A stretch of 64,000 nucleotides of DNA from Phycisphaerales bacterium (GTDB taxonomy: Bacteria; Planctomycetota; Phycisphaerae; Phycisphaerales; UBA1924): contig JASBRY010000008.1 of NCBI GenBank assembly GCA_030149165.1, positions 372,001 through 436,000 on the forward strand, read 5' to 3'. Below are positions 17,229 to 26,479 of the stretch, in pieces (position 1 is the first letter of the stretch; every line of letters begins with the position of its first letter). A program made the position numbers and the translations under genes. The notes under the pieces are model-generated. The model was given only the letters and a program-made list of their open reading frames with translations. It did no database searches and was not told the origin of the DNA.

Positions 17229-18578
17229 TCATTTTCCGACACAGAAGGTCGCGAAGACACGCCCGAGAACATCGTCAGGGGTGATCTCACCCGTGAGCTC
17301 ACCCAAAGCATTGAGTGCATCGCGTAATCCGGATGCGACGAGTTCCGGCGCATCGAGCGAGCGAGCATCAGGATCGACCCACTGGGTCGCGTGTCCGATC
17401 CCTCGTATCGCGTCAGCGATTGCTCGTCGATGACGCGGGACGAACGCGCCGACCCCCAAATCTTTGCGATTGGTGACGGCGTCCGCGATCGCTCGTTTGA
17501 GCACATCGACTCGATGTCCATCAAGAGCGCAGACGCTGATCGCGTTAGGTTGGATCTGCGTATCGATCACGAGGTCCGCTTTGGTTCGGACCCTGATGAT
17601 GGGTTTATCAAGCGATGCCAGATGTTCTCGATCCTCGAATCGTCCCGATGGATCGCACCAGATCAGAGCATCCGCGGATTTGAGATGCTCTCGCGATCGC
17701 TGCTGTGCGATCTCGTCGAGCGGATCCACGGCGGAGTCTCCGAGTCCTGCGAGATCCGTAAGTGTGATCGTCCCGGCTCCTGGGATATCACGCTCGAGTT
17801 CCATCGACTCGCCGATCGCATCGCGTGTCGTGCCTGCTCGATCGCTGACAACTGATCGGTGGACACCCAGCAACGCATTAAAGAGAGCGCTCTTCCCGGC
17901 GTTGGGTTGACCACACAGGACGACTTCCGGATTACTCGTGCGGAGCGCTGAACCGGTCTCGTTTCCGACTTCACTCTGCAGTTGGGCACTTAGCGAGTTG
18001 AGTCGGTTGAGCAGATCGCCTGGTGGGATCGGGACGACATCGTCCTGATCAGTGAAGTCCACTCCCGATTCGACGAGCGCGAGCAAGAGCGCGAGTTCCT
18101 CGGCCCATGCTTTGCATTGCTCGCCTTGGGATCCATCGAGCAGGTGATTGGCGGCGCTGAGTGCTTCGTCCCCCACGGCCGCGATCCGCAGCGCGACCCC
18201 CTCGGCTTGCGCAAGCGACAATCGGTTATTGAGATACGCACGCGCGCTGAACTCTCCCGGCTCAGCGCGGCGGATCGCTGGGGACTCGAAGATTTTGTCG
18301 AGCACACGCTCAAGCAGTGTTGGATTCCCGACCACGATGAGCTCAGCGACATCCTCTCCGGTGTAGCTCTTCGGACCATCGAACCAGATGAGCATGCAAG
18401 GAAGTGACTGGTGCTGATCGAGCGTGAATCGAGCACGATGGATACCTCGTGTTGGGTTCTCAAGCGTGGTCAGTGATTGGATGCATGCTCGTGCGTCGGA
18501 TCCGGAGATGCGGATGATCGCTCGTGTGCTCTGTCCCGCAGGGGATCCGATAGCCGCAATGGTCCCGCCGGTCGGCAT
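17229..18578 (-). CDS. mnmE: tRNA uridine-5-carboxymethylaminomethyl modification GTPase MnmE
   Basis: The 449-residue protein has the MnmE layout: an N-terminal folate-binding domain (TIAAIGSPAGQSTRAIIRISG; FDGPKSYTGEDVAELIVVGNP), a helical domain, an inserted G domain with P-loop GQPNAGKSALFNALLG (near residue 218) and DLAGLGDS, and the C-terminal FCVGK that matches the catalytic C[I/L/V]GK end. With MnmG it modifies the wobble uridine of several tRNAs. It follows yidC by 3 bp, a widely conserved pairing. Length is typical. Confidence 0.96.
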   Translation of the reverse strand: MPTGGTIAAIGSPAGQSTRAIIRISGSDARACIQSLTTLENPTRGIHRARFTLDQHQSLPCMLIWFDGPKSYTGEDVAELIVVGNPTLLERVLDKIFESPAIRRAEPGEFSARAYLNNRLSLAQAEGVALRIAAVGDEALSAANHLLDGSQGEQCKAWAEELALLLALVESGVDFTDQDDVVPIPPGDLLNRLNSLSAQLQSEVGNETGSALRTSNPEVVLCGQPNAGKSALFNALLGVHRSVVSDRAGTTRDAIGESMELERDIPGAGTITLTDLAGLGDSAVDPLDEIAQQRSREHLKSADALIWCDPSGRFEDREHLASLDKPIIRVRTKADLVIDTQIQPNAISVCALDGHRVDVLKRAIADAVTNRKDLGVGAFVPRHRRAIADAIRGIGHATQWVDPDARSLDAPELVASGLRDALNALGELTGEITPDDVLGRVFATFCVGK

Positions 18579-18581
18579 GGA

Positions 18582-20672
18582 TCACTTCTTCTCGCGGAAC
18601 TGACGCGATGCGGGGTTTGGAGGCTGCGGCCCCTTCTCCATCAGCTGACGGCGCGCCTCGGCGGCTTCGTTCATACGCTGGAGGAATCCTGGACCCTTCT
18701 TCGCTTTCTCGGCTTTGATGTTCTCGATCTCGAGCATGCCGTGCTTCTTCATGTGAGCGCGGATCCACTTGTTCTCGAGAATTCCCATCGTGGAGTTGGT
18801 GATGAAGTACAACGCGAGTCCTGAGGGAGCGGTGTACATCATGATCGGGAACATGACGACCATCATGACTTTCATCATCTTCTGCTGAGACTCTTGCTCA
18901 GGGGTCAGCGTTGCTTGCGTTGGTGGGGTCAGGTATTTCTGGTGGAGAAAGAAAACGACACCCAAGAGAAGCGGGAGGATATTGATCGACGAAACCGTAC
19001 CCCAGAGCGGGAAAGAGAAGTGCATCGACGATGGAAGGGGGATCGCGTTATCCGCAGCAGAGAGATCAGAGAGGAACATCCACGATCCGCCTGTGAGGTT
19101 CTGGAATACGCCGTAGAACGCGGGTTCGTGCTTGAGCTCGACCGCGAAGAAGAGCGTCGCGTACAGCGCAATCCAGACGGGGGACTGGAGGAGCATCGGG
19201 AGACATCCGAGCATCCCGAGCGGGGAGATGCCTTCTTCTCTCCAGAGCTTGGACATTTCCTGCTGCATCCGCTTCGGATCGTCTTTGTATTTTTCGCGGA
19301 GTGCTTTTTGCTTGGGAGCCATGGATTGCATCTGGACACCAAAGCGCTGCATGCGGATCTGTGACCAGCGCGTGATCGGATGGAGACATCCACGCACAAC
19401 GACCACGAGCAGAAGGATCGAGACTCCCCAGTCCTGCACGATCGAGTGGAAGATCCGAAGCACGGCGATGAGGATGTTGGTCAACCAATCAAAGGTACAT
19501 CCGGCACAGAATCCACCGATGTTGTAGACGACCATCTCTGGGAGATTGAGTGCCGCGAGGATGGGGTCTTCGTTGAAAACCGGCTTAGTGCGAGGTCCGG
19601 CGTAGACGCCGTTGATGATGGATTTGGTCGCGCCTGGAAGGAGCGTGAACTCAGGGCTCTTGGTCGAGAGCACCATGGTGGTGTCTGGGGCGCTTTCGTA
19701 GGTGTTGAGCACGAGCCGATCGATGGTTTCGATGGACTCACCGATCAGGCGATGATTTGGAGTGCTGCTCATCGGATCGAGCATCGGATGGAGCACGACG
19801 GAGAAGTAGCGATCGGAGAACGCGATCCAGCTGAGCCGGAGTCCCTTCTCGATGCTTTCTTCGCTCGGCCACACTGGGAGAGCGGTCTCGTAGTGCTTGG
19901 TGCCGTTGGCGTCTTTGACTTTGGAGCCGAGCAGTTTGGAGCGGTTGGAGAGCTTGTCGTCCACGCTGACCTGGACAGAGCTGCCTTGTTGTTCTGGTGA
20001 TTTGAGCGTCCCGAATCGCACGCGCCGGCGATCTCCCGCGTAGCCGTTTTTCGCTTTGGGCATGTCGATCATCGCGGTGTTGATGAATCGGAAGGTGTGC
20101 TGCTCACTGCTGAGGTTTTCGACGATTTGCTCGATCGTGAACGCATGACGAGCGTCGCGCATGACGAAGCGGCGCTCGATGCGTGCGATCGGGCTGCCTT
20201 GCGCATCGTCGATGAAGGCTTCGAACATACCGGTGGAAGTCTCGTTCCAGACACTCCCTGAGAGATCGACACTGACGCCGTCAATCTCAAGTCCGAGCAG
20301 TGCGAAGGGAATCGCAGAAACACCGGCGTTGTTCATGACGCGATGCTGGATCTGGATGTTCTCCTCGAACGCGACGGTCTCGAACTCATCAAGCAGCACG
20401 AGTCCCTCGATTCCGGCGCCGAGGGGGCTGAACTGGATCTCCAGTTCCTCGCGATCATCGATCAGTGGTGACCAATCCGTCGCGGCATCCACTGGACGCG
20501 CGGCATAGGACTCGGTCGGTTGCGAATCCGCTTGGGAGTCTTGGGCGGTTGCCGTCGATGCACCAAGTCCGATGAGCAGGGTCAGCGTGAAGGTCAGGAT
20601 GTGGTGGAGATGGTGGCGCAAGTGCGTGCTCGCTTTGGTCGATCTTGCCGAGGATTCGGCGGGGTATGTCAT
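18582..20672 (-). CDS. yidC: Membrane protein insertase YidC/Oxa1
   Basis: The 696-residue protein has an N-terminal membrane anchor, a large periplasmic domain (about residues 50-400) and a C-terminal Oxa1 core with several helices (VQDWGVSILLLVVVVRGCLHPITRW, GCLPMLLQSPVWIALYATLFF, MKVMMVVMFPIMMYTAPSGLALYF). The cytosolic loop reads MQSMAPKQKALREKYKDDPKR, typical of YidC. The end is basic. YidC inserts and folds inner-membrane proteins with or without SecYEG. The adjacent mnmE downstream is the classical neighbour. Confidence 0.96.
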   Translation of the reverse strand: MTYPAESSARSTKASTHLRHHLHHILTFTLTLLIGLGASTATAQDSQADSQPTESYAARPVDAATDWSPLIDDREELEIQFSPLGAGIEGLVLLDEFETVAFEENIQIQHRVMNNAGVSAIPFALLGLEIDGVSVDLSGSVWNETSTGMFEAFIDDAQGSPIARIERRFVMRDARHAFTIEQIVENLSSEQHTFRFINTAMIDMPKAKNGYAGDRRRVRFGTLKSPEQQGSSVQVSVDDKLSNRSKLLGSKVKDANGTKHYETALPVWPSEESIEKGLRLSWIAFSDRYFSVVLHPMLDPMSSTPNHRLIGESIETIDRLVLNTYESAPDTTMVLSTKSPEFTLLPGATKSIINGVYAGPRTKPVFNEDPILAALNLPEMVVYNIGGFCAGCTFDWLTNILIAVLRIFHSIVQDWGVSILLLVVVVRGCLHPITRWSQIRMQRFGVQMQSMAPKQKALREKYKDDPKRMQQEMSKLWREEGISPLGMLGCLPMLLQSPVWIALYATLFFAVELKHEPAFYGVFQNLTGGSWMFLSDLSAADNAIPLPSSMHFSFPLWGTVSSINILPLLLGVVFFLHQKYLTPPTQATLTPEQESQQKMMKVMMVVMFPIMMYTAPSGLALYFITNSTMGILENKWIRAHMKKHGMLEIENIKAEKAKKGPGFLQRMNEAAEARRQLMEKGPQPPNPASRQFREKK

Positions 20673-20687
20673 GAACAGCAGACGAGA

Positions 20688-21494
20688 TCAACGGCCTTCA
20701 AACAGGCGGTCTCCGAGCCAATCGTGGAGTTCGGGGATGGACTTGATCTTGTCTGCAGTGGATTTGATGTCGTACTCAACACGGACGAACTCGACTTGAC
20801 CAGGTGAGAGGATCGTGTAGCACGCTCTCGGATCATGGTCACGCGGTTGTCCGACGGATCCCACATTGACGACGGCTTTCTCGTCGTCGATAAACTTGAA
20901 CACCGGCTCGGAGCCGATCTCCGATGGTGGATAGAAATCGGGTTCGTTGGAGAACACGCCGGGCTGGTGGGTGTGTCCGACCAGCGCGATGTGCTCGACG
21001 CGATCGAAGATCGCTTCGAGTTTGTCCGGCGCGTCGCTCGCGTCTTCTGGGAAGATGTATTCGTTGATTGGTCGTCTCGGGGACGCGTGCACAGAGAGGA
21101 TCTTGGTCCCGTCACCCATCAGGTCTTCGACGGCGCGGACACGGAGGGATCCGAGGAACTCGAATCGACGCGTGCGTGCGTCTTCGTCAGGCTCAGCATC
21201 AAACTGCTCGCGTGTCCAGTACGCGGCGGACTCAGCAGGAGCATTGAAGTTGGTGGGTTCATAGACGACGGCGAAGTCATGGTTCCCCATCAGCGCCCAG
21301 TCGCAGTGTTCCTGGACGAGGTCGACACATTCGAGGGGGTCTGGGCCGTATCCGATGATGTCTCCGAGACAAACGACTTTGTCGATCTCGCGTGACTTGA
21401 TGTCTTCGAGGACCGCTTTGAGCGCGACGGCGTTGCCATGGATATCACTCAGAACAGCGGTTCGCACAGGATCGTCTCTTTCTTTCTCATCCAC
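20688..21494 (-). CDS. Metallophosphoesterase family protein
   Basis: The 268-residue protein carries the calcineurin-like metal-binding motifs in order: AVLSDIHGN (near residue 14), CLGDIIGYGPDP, MGNHDFAV, LSVHASPRRP and VGHTHQPGVF. It most resembles the YfcE/diadenosine-tetraphosphatase-like group often named metallophosphoesterase. A phosphodiesterase or phosphatase activity is expected; the substrate cannot be told. It is 15 bp upstream of yidC in the same direction. Confidence 0.88.
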   Translation of the reverse strand: MDEKERDDPVRTAVLSDIHGNAVALKAVLEDIKSREIDKVVCLGDIIGYGPDPLECVDLVQEHCDWALMGNHDFAVVYEPTNFNAPAESAAYWTREQFDAEPDEDARTRRFEFLGSLRVRAVEDLMGDGTKILSVHASPRRPINEYIFPEDASDAPDKLEAIFDRVEHIALVGHTHQPGVFSNEPDFYPPSEIGSEPVFKFIDDEKAVVNVGSVGQPRDHDPRACYTILSPGQVEFVRVEYDIKSTADKIKSIPELHDWLGDRLFEGR

Positions 21495-21804
21495 TATATA
21501 GAGGATGCGTTTTGGACCCGGATCACGCGATCTGAGTAGCAGGCGTGAACTGTAGAAAGCTCGGTCGAAAAGAGCAACGGATCACGAGGCTGGAAGGTCG
21601 ATTCGATGCCCAAGGTCCCTATTTGGGGGTTCGTGGATTGGTTGGGATTGTTGGTCGTTTGTTTTTCAATCTGATTGGGAAGGGAATATCATGCTGTGAT
21701 CGTCGATTCCCGATAGATATGCGGGAATGGACCCGTTTTGTTGGGACTCTTTGGTCCGCCGGACCGTCCTGAATAAACGCTTGACCCCTGTCAGGGAACG
21801 ACTT
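21495..21804. other. Divergent intergenic region before clpP
   Basis: This 310-bp stretch separates the metallophosphoesterase from clpP1. No gene is convincing. A small near-perfect hairpin, GGTCCG-C-CGGACC (21753-21765), lies about 40 bp before the clpP1 start. I see no clear sigma-70 or heat-shock promoter. Confidence 0.5.
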
Positions 21805-22407
21805 ATGGCCTCAGCATCAGTAAGTTATCAACGGACGCGTGAGATGTCGATCGATGAGCTCTTGCTCGAAAATCGGATCGTGTTCCTCATCGGAGAGATT
21901 AATCATGCCTCGGCATCGCGTGTGATGATGCAGATGCTGTATCTGGAGAATCAGCGCCGGAATCAGGAGATCAACTTCTACATCAACTCGCCGGGCGGGG
22001 TCGTGGACGACACACTCGCGCTCTACGACACGATGCGATTCCTGAGCTCTCCAATCGCGACCTACTGCATTGGTCGCGCGTATTCCGGCGGCTCAGTTCT
22101 GCTGACTGCAGGAACGAAGGGGCGTCGATTCATCCTCCCTCACGCAAAGGTGATGATCCACCAGCCATACGGCGGGATCACTGGTCAAGCGGAAGACATC
22201 CGACTCCAGGCCGAACAGATTATCAAGAGTAAACAAACGCTGATCGACATTCTCGCGAAGCACACCGGTCAGGATCCGGCTCGCATCCGCGAGGATTCGG
22301 AACGCGATCGATACTTCGATGCGCAGGAAGCGAAGGACTACGGCTTGGTCGACGAGGTGCTCGTTGAACCGCCGAAGGATCTGCACAACATCACTGCTGG
22401 AAACTGA
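21805..22407 (+). CDS. clpP: ATP-dependent Clp protease proteolytic subunit (first of two)
   Basis: The ATG at 21805, preceded by AGGGA, starts a 200-residue ClpP; the ORF track begins 78 bp too early. The catalytic Ser94 lies in [11 protein letters not shown] and His119 in [10 protein letters not shown]; the residue after the nucleophile is Gly instead of the usual Met (GxASMG), as in ClpP1 or ClpR-leaning paralogues, but the Ser and His are kept. ClpP forms the proteolytic barrel fed by ClpX or ClpA. The second clpP begins 43 bp downstream, so a mixed barrel is likely. Confidence 0.93.
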   Translation: MASASVSYQRTREMSIDELLLENRIVFLIGEINHASASRVMMQMLYLENQRRNQEINFYINSPGGVVDDTLALYDTMRFLSSPIATYCIGRAYSGGSVLLTAGTKGRRFILPHAKVMIHQPYGGITGQAEDIRLQAEQIIKSKQTLIDILAKHTGQDPARIREDSERDRYFDAQEAKDYGLVDEVLVEPPKDLHNITAGN

Positions 22408-22450
22408 TCACGGATTTTTAACCACCCCCACCACCACAAGGTGCATGCAT

Positions 22451-23065
22451 ATGTCAAACCCAAGTGCCCATCTGGTTCCCATCGTTATCGAGCAAACCGG
22501 TCGCGGTGAACGCTCGTACGACATTTTCTCTCGTCTGCTCAAGGACCGCATTGTCTTTGTGACCGGCGGGATCATGGATGATATGGCGAACCTCATCGTT
22601 GCTCAGATGCTGTTTCTCGCGAACGAGGATCCGACTGCGGATATCCATGTTTATGTCAACTCTCCCGGCGGATCGGTCACGGCTGGTCTTGGGATCGTGG
22701 ACACGATGAACTACATCAAGCCCGATGTGTGTACCTACATCATCGGACAAGCGGCGTCGATGGGATCGGTGATCGCATCATCTGGTACGAAAGGCAAACG
22801 CTACTGTCTCAAGAACGCACGCAACCTCATGCACCAACCACTGCTGTCAGGTGTGATGGAAGGTCAAGCGACGGATCTGGAGATCGAAGCGAAAGAGATG
22901 CTCCGCTTGCGTGATCGCTTGTACGCGATCTACGCGCACGCGACTGGTCAAGATCAAGAGAAGGTTCATCGCGATTGTGACCGGAACCTCTGGCTCGATG
23001 ATCAAGAAATGCTTGAATACGGCTTGATCGACGAGGTGCTCGAATCGATGCCGACCGCAGGCTGA
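22451..23065 (+). CDS. clpP: ATP-dependent Clp protease proteolytic subunit (second of two)
   Basis: The 204-residue protein starts at the ATG at 22451 ([17 protein letters not shown]); an ATG two codons earlier is also possible. Catalytic Ser103 sits in the canonical [10 protein letters not shown] and His128 in [10 protein letters not shown]. The opening [21 protein letters not shown] is the standard ClpP N-terminus. It differs strongly from the neighbouring ClpP, so the two are old paralogues rather than a recent duplication. It is the last gene before a terminator. Confidence 0.95.
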   Translation: MSNPSAHLVPIVIEQTGRGERSYDIFSRLLKDRIVFVTGGIMDDMANLIVAQMLFLANEDPTADIHVYVNSPGGSVTAGLGIVDTMNYIKPDVCTYIIGQAASMGSVIASSGTKGKRYCLKNARNLMHQPLLSGVMEGQATDLEIEAKEMLRLRDRLYAIYAHATGQDQEKVHRDCDRNLWLDDQEMLEYGLIDEVLESMPTAG

Positions 23066-23090
23066 TCCCAGATCAATACACTCGACAAAG

Positions 23091-23112
23091 CCCGCTGCGA
23101 AGCGGGTTTTTT
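23091..23112 (+). terminator. Rho-independent terminator after the clpP pair
   Basis: The stem CCCGCT-GCGA-AGCGGG (23091-23106) with a GCGA tetraloop is followed by six T residues. It closes the clpP operon, 25 bp after the stop. Confidence 0.88.
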
Positions 23113-23182
23113 CGTGTATTGCAAGAACTGTAAGACTTCTGGTATACTGCGAGTACGCACACTCAACGAAAGGTGGACTCTC

Positions 23183-23767
23183 ATGGTTGGTCTTGCAGAA
23201 CTGTGGATGCCGGTATTGATCTCGGCTGTTGCGGTCTTTATTGCCAGTTCGATTATTTGGATGGCGCTTCCGATCCATAAACCAGATATCAAGTTCCTTG
23301 ATAACGAGGAAGACTTCGATAATGCGATCCGTCCGATGAACATCAAGCCTGGTCTGTACATGTTCCCGGGATGTCATGGCAAGGATCTCAAGTCTGAAGA
23401 GTTCCAGGCGCGTTGGAAAGCTGGTCCTTGGGGCATGATCACGATTGGTGCGGGGCCTCCCAACTTTGGGATGAATCTGCTCAAGTGCTTCTTGTCCTAC
23501 CTCGCGATTACCGCGATCGTCGGATATCTCACTGGAGTCGGTCTTGCGCCGGGTGCCGAGTACATGGATGTGTTCCGTGTCGCGGGGACTGCTGCGATTC
23601 TCGGATTCTGCATGGGATCGTTTGCCGGTGATTTCTTCCTCGGCAAGCCGACACGATTCATCATCACGAGCTTCATTGATGGAGTGATCTTCGCGTTGAT
23701 TACTGCAGGGATCTTCGCCGCGATGTGGCCCGAGGGTGTGACCGCTTCAATCCCGGCTTTGCCGTAA
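23183..23767 (+). CDS. Uncharacterised four-helix membrane protein
   Basis: I do not recognise this family. The ATG at 23183 with AAAGGTGG upstream gives 194 residues; the ORF track start is 69 bp too early. There are about four hydrophobic segments (MPVLISAVAVFIASSIIW, CFLSYLAITAIVGYLTGVGLAP, AGTAAILGFCMGSFAGDFF, SFIDGVIFALITAGIFAAMWP), with a soluble loop that contains LYMFPGCHGKDLKSEEFQ. A single Cys-His pair in this loop is not a haem site. It has its own short leader after the clpP terminator. Confidence 0.65.
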   Translation: MVGLAELWMPVLISAVAVFIASSIIWMALPIHKPDIKFLDNEEDFDNAIRPMNIKPGLYMFPGCHGKDLKSEEFQARWKAGPWGMITIGAGPPNFGMNLLKCFLSYLAITAIVGYLTGVGLAPGAEYMDVFRVAGTAAILGFCMGSFAGDFFLGKPTRFIITSFIDGVIFALITAGIFAAMWPEGVTASIPALP

Positions 23768-23787
23768 CGGTTCGTCTCAAATGAGAT

Positions 23788-24768
23788 TCATGACATCTGC
23801 ACGAGCACGGCGATGTGCTCCGGCTCGATCGCAGCGCGCATGCCCGTCATGACCTCATCGAAGCTTACGCGCTTGGTGATGAGTCCTGAGAGATCGATTG
23901 ATCCGGATTGCAACGCATTGATCCCATCGCTAAGTGTGCCGCAGCGGGATCCTGAGATTCGGAGTTCGCGCTCGATAAGCAATGCGAGGTCTTCTGGCGC
24001 CATGTGCGCGTCGGTGATCGCCGGGATCGGATTGTTTTGCAGGATGACCGCTCCGCGTGGTCGTGCCATCGCAAGAGCTGAGGGGATTGAGTTTGGTTCG
24101 GAGAGCGTATCGATTACGATATCCTGGTCCGCTCGTCGACCAACCTGGGTGAGATCACGATGCTTGATCCCCCACTTGGCGCACAACTCCAGTCGATCGG
24201 GGCGTGTGGTGAGCAAACGGACTGATGCGTTTTGCGAACTCATGATCTGCGCGATGAGTAATGCGGAGAGATCGCCACCCAGCACGGTGACAAAGGTCTT
24301 CCCAACGACGCGCTCGATGCGTGACACATGGATCGCCGCGGCGAGCTGAGACGCAAACACCGCACGCTCGTCCTCGATTCCTTCTGGGACAACGATGAGG
24401 TTGCGCTGTGGGATCTGGAATCGTTCACTCAAGCATCCCGGCATGTTCCGGAGGCCGAGGATGGATCTTTCAGGATCGTGCTGACCGATCCCTCGCAGCG
24501 CGAAGGGTGACTGCGGATCGGTGATGTTGACATCCGCAACGACACGCTTACCGATCAGTTCATTGTCGTCTGCATCGAGGACAACTCCAACGAACTGATG
24601 TCCCAATATCGTGTCGTGGCGGTGATTACGGATCGCGTCGATGTCTGATTCGGTGATGAGCACGAGCGATGGTGCGACCACGGCCCATCCAGGTTGGCGG
24701 GTCGGCTCGGGCGCGTCGATGGTCATGACGGGCTGATCAGACTGGATATGGAACGCACGCACGACCAA
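23788..24768 (-). CDS. Medium-chain dehydrogenase/reductase-like protein without zinc ligands
   Basis: The 326-residue protein has the MDR two-domain pattern: an N-terminal GroES-like domain with GHQFVGVVLDADDNELIGKRVV, and a Rossmann domain around VTVLGGDLSALLIAQIM (residues about 165-180). Typical zinc MDRs have GxCGSD, GHE and a four-Cys structural lobe; here the corresponding sites read LVLITESD and GHQ, and the Cys cluster is missing. It is probably a zinc-free or altered MDR oxidoreductase; no substrate can be named. It is a single gene convergent with the membrane protein before it. Confidence 0.75.
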   Translation of the reverse strand: MVVRAFHIQSDQPVMTIDAPEPTRQPGWAVVAPSLVLITESDIDAIRNHRHDTILGHQFVGVVLDADDNELIGKRVVADVNITDPQSPFALRGIGQHDPERSILGLRNMPGCLSERFQIPQRNLIVVPEGIEDERAVFASQLAAAIHVSRIERVVGKTFVTVLGGDLSALLIAQIMSSQNASVRLLTTRPDRLELCAKWGIKHRDLTQVGRRADQDIVIDTLSEPNSIPSALAMARPRGAVILQNNPIPAITDAHMAPEDLALLIERELRISGSRCGTLSDGINALQSGSIDLSGLITKRVSFDEVMTGMRAAIEPEHIAVLVQMS

Positions 24769-24863
24769 AGTATCGGAAATATGGGCGATTCCGGCCAGCA
24801 GACTTGCGTGGGATCCTGATTCTCGGACCCAGATCGATGTTCTGGGTGGATCAGGGGATTGAT

Positions 24864-25667
24864 CTATTCCTCGATGGGATTGAGACCGACAGGGGTCGAG
24901 GATTCCTCGTTTGGTGGAGGTGGCACGAACGGGAGGTACTCGACAATCCGCTTCTTGCGATTAAAGACTGGATAGGTGTAGAGCTGTCCTGCAGCGAAGA
25001 GGTCATCAGTATTGTTGTACCAGCGGAGCCAAGCGGCGTGGTCGACTCCGAAGTCTTGACCCGTCATCACATTGAGCGAGTGCTGGACGCGGTTGTTGAC
25101 GACCAAGCGGGAATCACGGAGCGCCGCGATGAGCGACTGGACTACGAATGGTTCTCGATATTGACCCAACGCATCTGCAGCGGCAGCGCGTGCGTCGGCT
25201 TCGGGTTCTTTTTCTTCGTCGATGGTCTCGATCAGCGCGGGGATCGCATCATCGGTGTGGACACGCTGGAGCGCACGAGCCGCGGCGATGCGGACTTTAC
25301 TGTCTTCGTCATCGAGCGCGTTGATGAGGTAGGGCGCGTGGATCGGATCGCCGTGGCGTCCCAGTGCGCGGATACAGGTGGCGCGGACTCCGGGATCGGG
25401 ATCATCAGTGCCGTCGATATAGAGTTCGAGGTAGATGGGGTCACCACCGAATGGTGCGGCGGCGAGCATGGTTGTGCCGCGGTATCGGTTCTCCGCGTTG
25501 TACTCGTCGGTCGCGAGGATCGCAGCCGTGGTCGGGGAGGTCTGCGGATTGATGATGTCCAGCAGACTGTCCGCTCCGCGAGGTGCGTTTCCAAGTGAGC
25601 CGCACGCGCTGAGCAGTGCTGGGATGGTCGCAAGTGCGACGAGTGGGATTGAACGCGTGGTGTTCAT
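24864..25667 (-). CDS. HEAT-repeat lipoprotein
   Basis: The 267-residue protein begins with a lipoprotein signal (LATIPALLSACGSLG, Cys near residue 22). Residues about 75-190 hold HEAT/PBS-type helical repeats: DPDPGVRATCIRALGRHGD, DEDSKVRIAAARALQRVHTDD, EADARAAAADALGQYREP and DSRLVVNNRVQHSLNVMTG. Such repeats bind protein partners; none is known here. The C-terminus is Pro/Asn-rich. It follows the gene at 25700 by 32 bp, in one direction with the ABC ATPase. Confidence 0.82.
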   Translation of the reverse strand: MNTTRSIPLVALATIPALLSACGSLGNAPRGADSLLDIINPQTSPTTAAILATDEYNAENRYRGTTMLAAAPFGGDPIYLELYIDGTDDPDPGVRATCIRALGRHGDPIHAPYLINALDDEDSKVRIAAARALQRVHTDDAIPALIETIDEEKEPEADARAAAADALGQYREPFVVQSLIAALRDSRLVVNNRVQHSLNVMTGQDFGVDHAAWLRWYNNTDDLFAAGQLYTYPVFNRKKRIVEYLPFVPPPPNEESSTPVGLNPIEE

Positions 25668-25699
25668 CTGGGAAGTATATCGGCAAATTGTTCCAGAAC

Positions 25700-26479
25700 T
25701 CAGCGGAATGAAGCGGTATCGGAATCTGCGGACTGAATGGCAATGGGAGGACCAAGGATTTCTCGAGCGACGATGGACTGCCGCAGATTCTGTTTGATGA
25801 ATGACTTTGACGCTTTCTTCCGGTTCTTGGAGCTGCTGAGGATGGATCCAGATTCGATCGCGGTGTTGTTGTCCAGTGTCTTCCCGAGATTGATATCAGC
25901 GGATTCGATTGCTTGCTCGGATCGCTTTTCCATCGCGCTTGCGGATGGGATCACTGAAGGACGGCGACGGTGGTTGACTTGTGGTTGTTGAGGGGTTGGT
26001 GTGGCTTGACTCGCTTGAGATCGCTGAGAAGCCGTAGACGTGAACTGCTGCTGTTTGCTTGACTGCGAAGCCGCTTTGGTTCGGACAGGGGATTGCGGAG
26101 TTGCTGATTGCTGAGGTGACGATTGCTGAGATGTTGGTTGACTTGTCCCGGCGCTTCGGCGTTGACGGATTTTCTTGAGCTGCTCAACGCGCTGCTGACG
26201 GAGTTTCTCGATCCGCTGACGGCGCAGGTCCTGTTTCTGATCCCAGGTCGTGGATGAAGTTCCGGCGATATCAACATCCGCATCCTGCGTGGACTCGACC
26301 TGGTGTCCGGTCCGGAGCGAGTCGCGTTGCGCGTCGCGGAGCTTCTGGAGTTCGCGTTTCTGAGCCTGCTTTTCTTGAGCGGCTTTCATCGCACGACCAA
26401 GCGCGGAGAATCCGCCGATGATCATGATGATGAAGATCGGATTCGTCAGGATATTCTGGAGGATCGACTGGAAGTTCAT
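25700..26479 (-). CDS. Membrane-anchored Gln/Ser-rich coiled-coil protein of unknown function
   Basis: The 259-residue protein has one N-terminal hydrophobic helix (NILTNPIFIIMIIGGFSALG), a strongly charged helical stretch with coiled-coil character (residues 30-115, rich in Lys, Arg, Gln and Glu) and a low-complexity Gln/Ser/Thr/Pro segment (about residues 110-180). No catalytic motif is visible. Its start overlaps the end of the ABC ATPase by 4 bp, so the two are translated together. I cannot name a function. Confidence 0.6.
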   Translation of the reverse strand: MNFQSILQNILTNPIFIIMIIGGFSALGRAMKAAQEKQAQKRELQKLRDAQRDSLRTGHQVESTQDADVDIAGTSSTTWDQKQDLRRQRIEKLRQQRVEQLKKIRQRRSAGTSQPTSQQSSPQQSATPQSPVRTKAASQSSKQQQFTSTASQRSQASQATPTPQQPQVNHRRRPSVIPSASAMEKRSEQAIESADINLGKTLDNNTAIESGSILSSSKNRKKASKSFIKQNLRQSIVAREILGPPIAIQSADSDTASFR

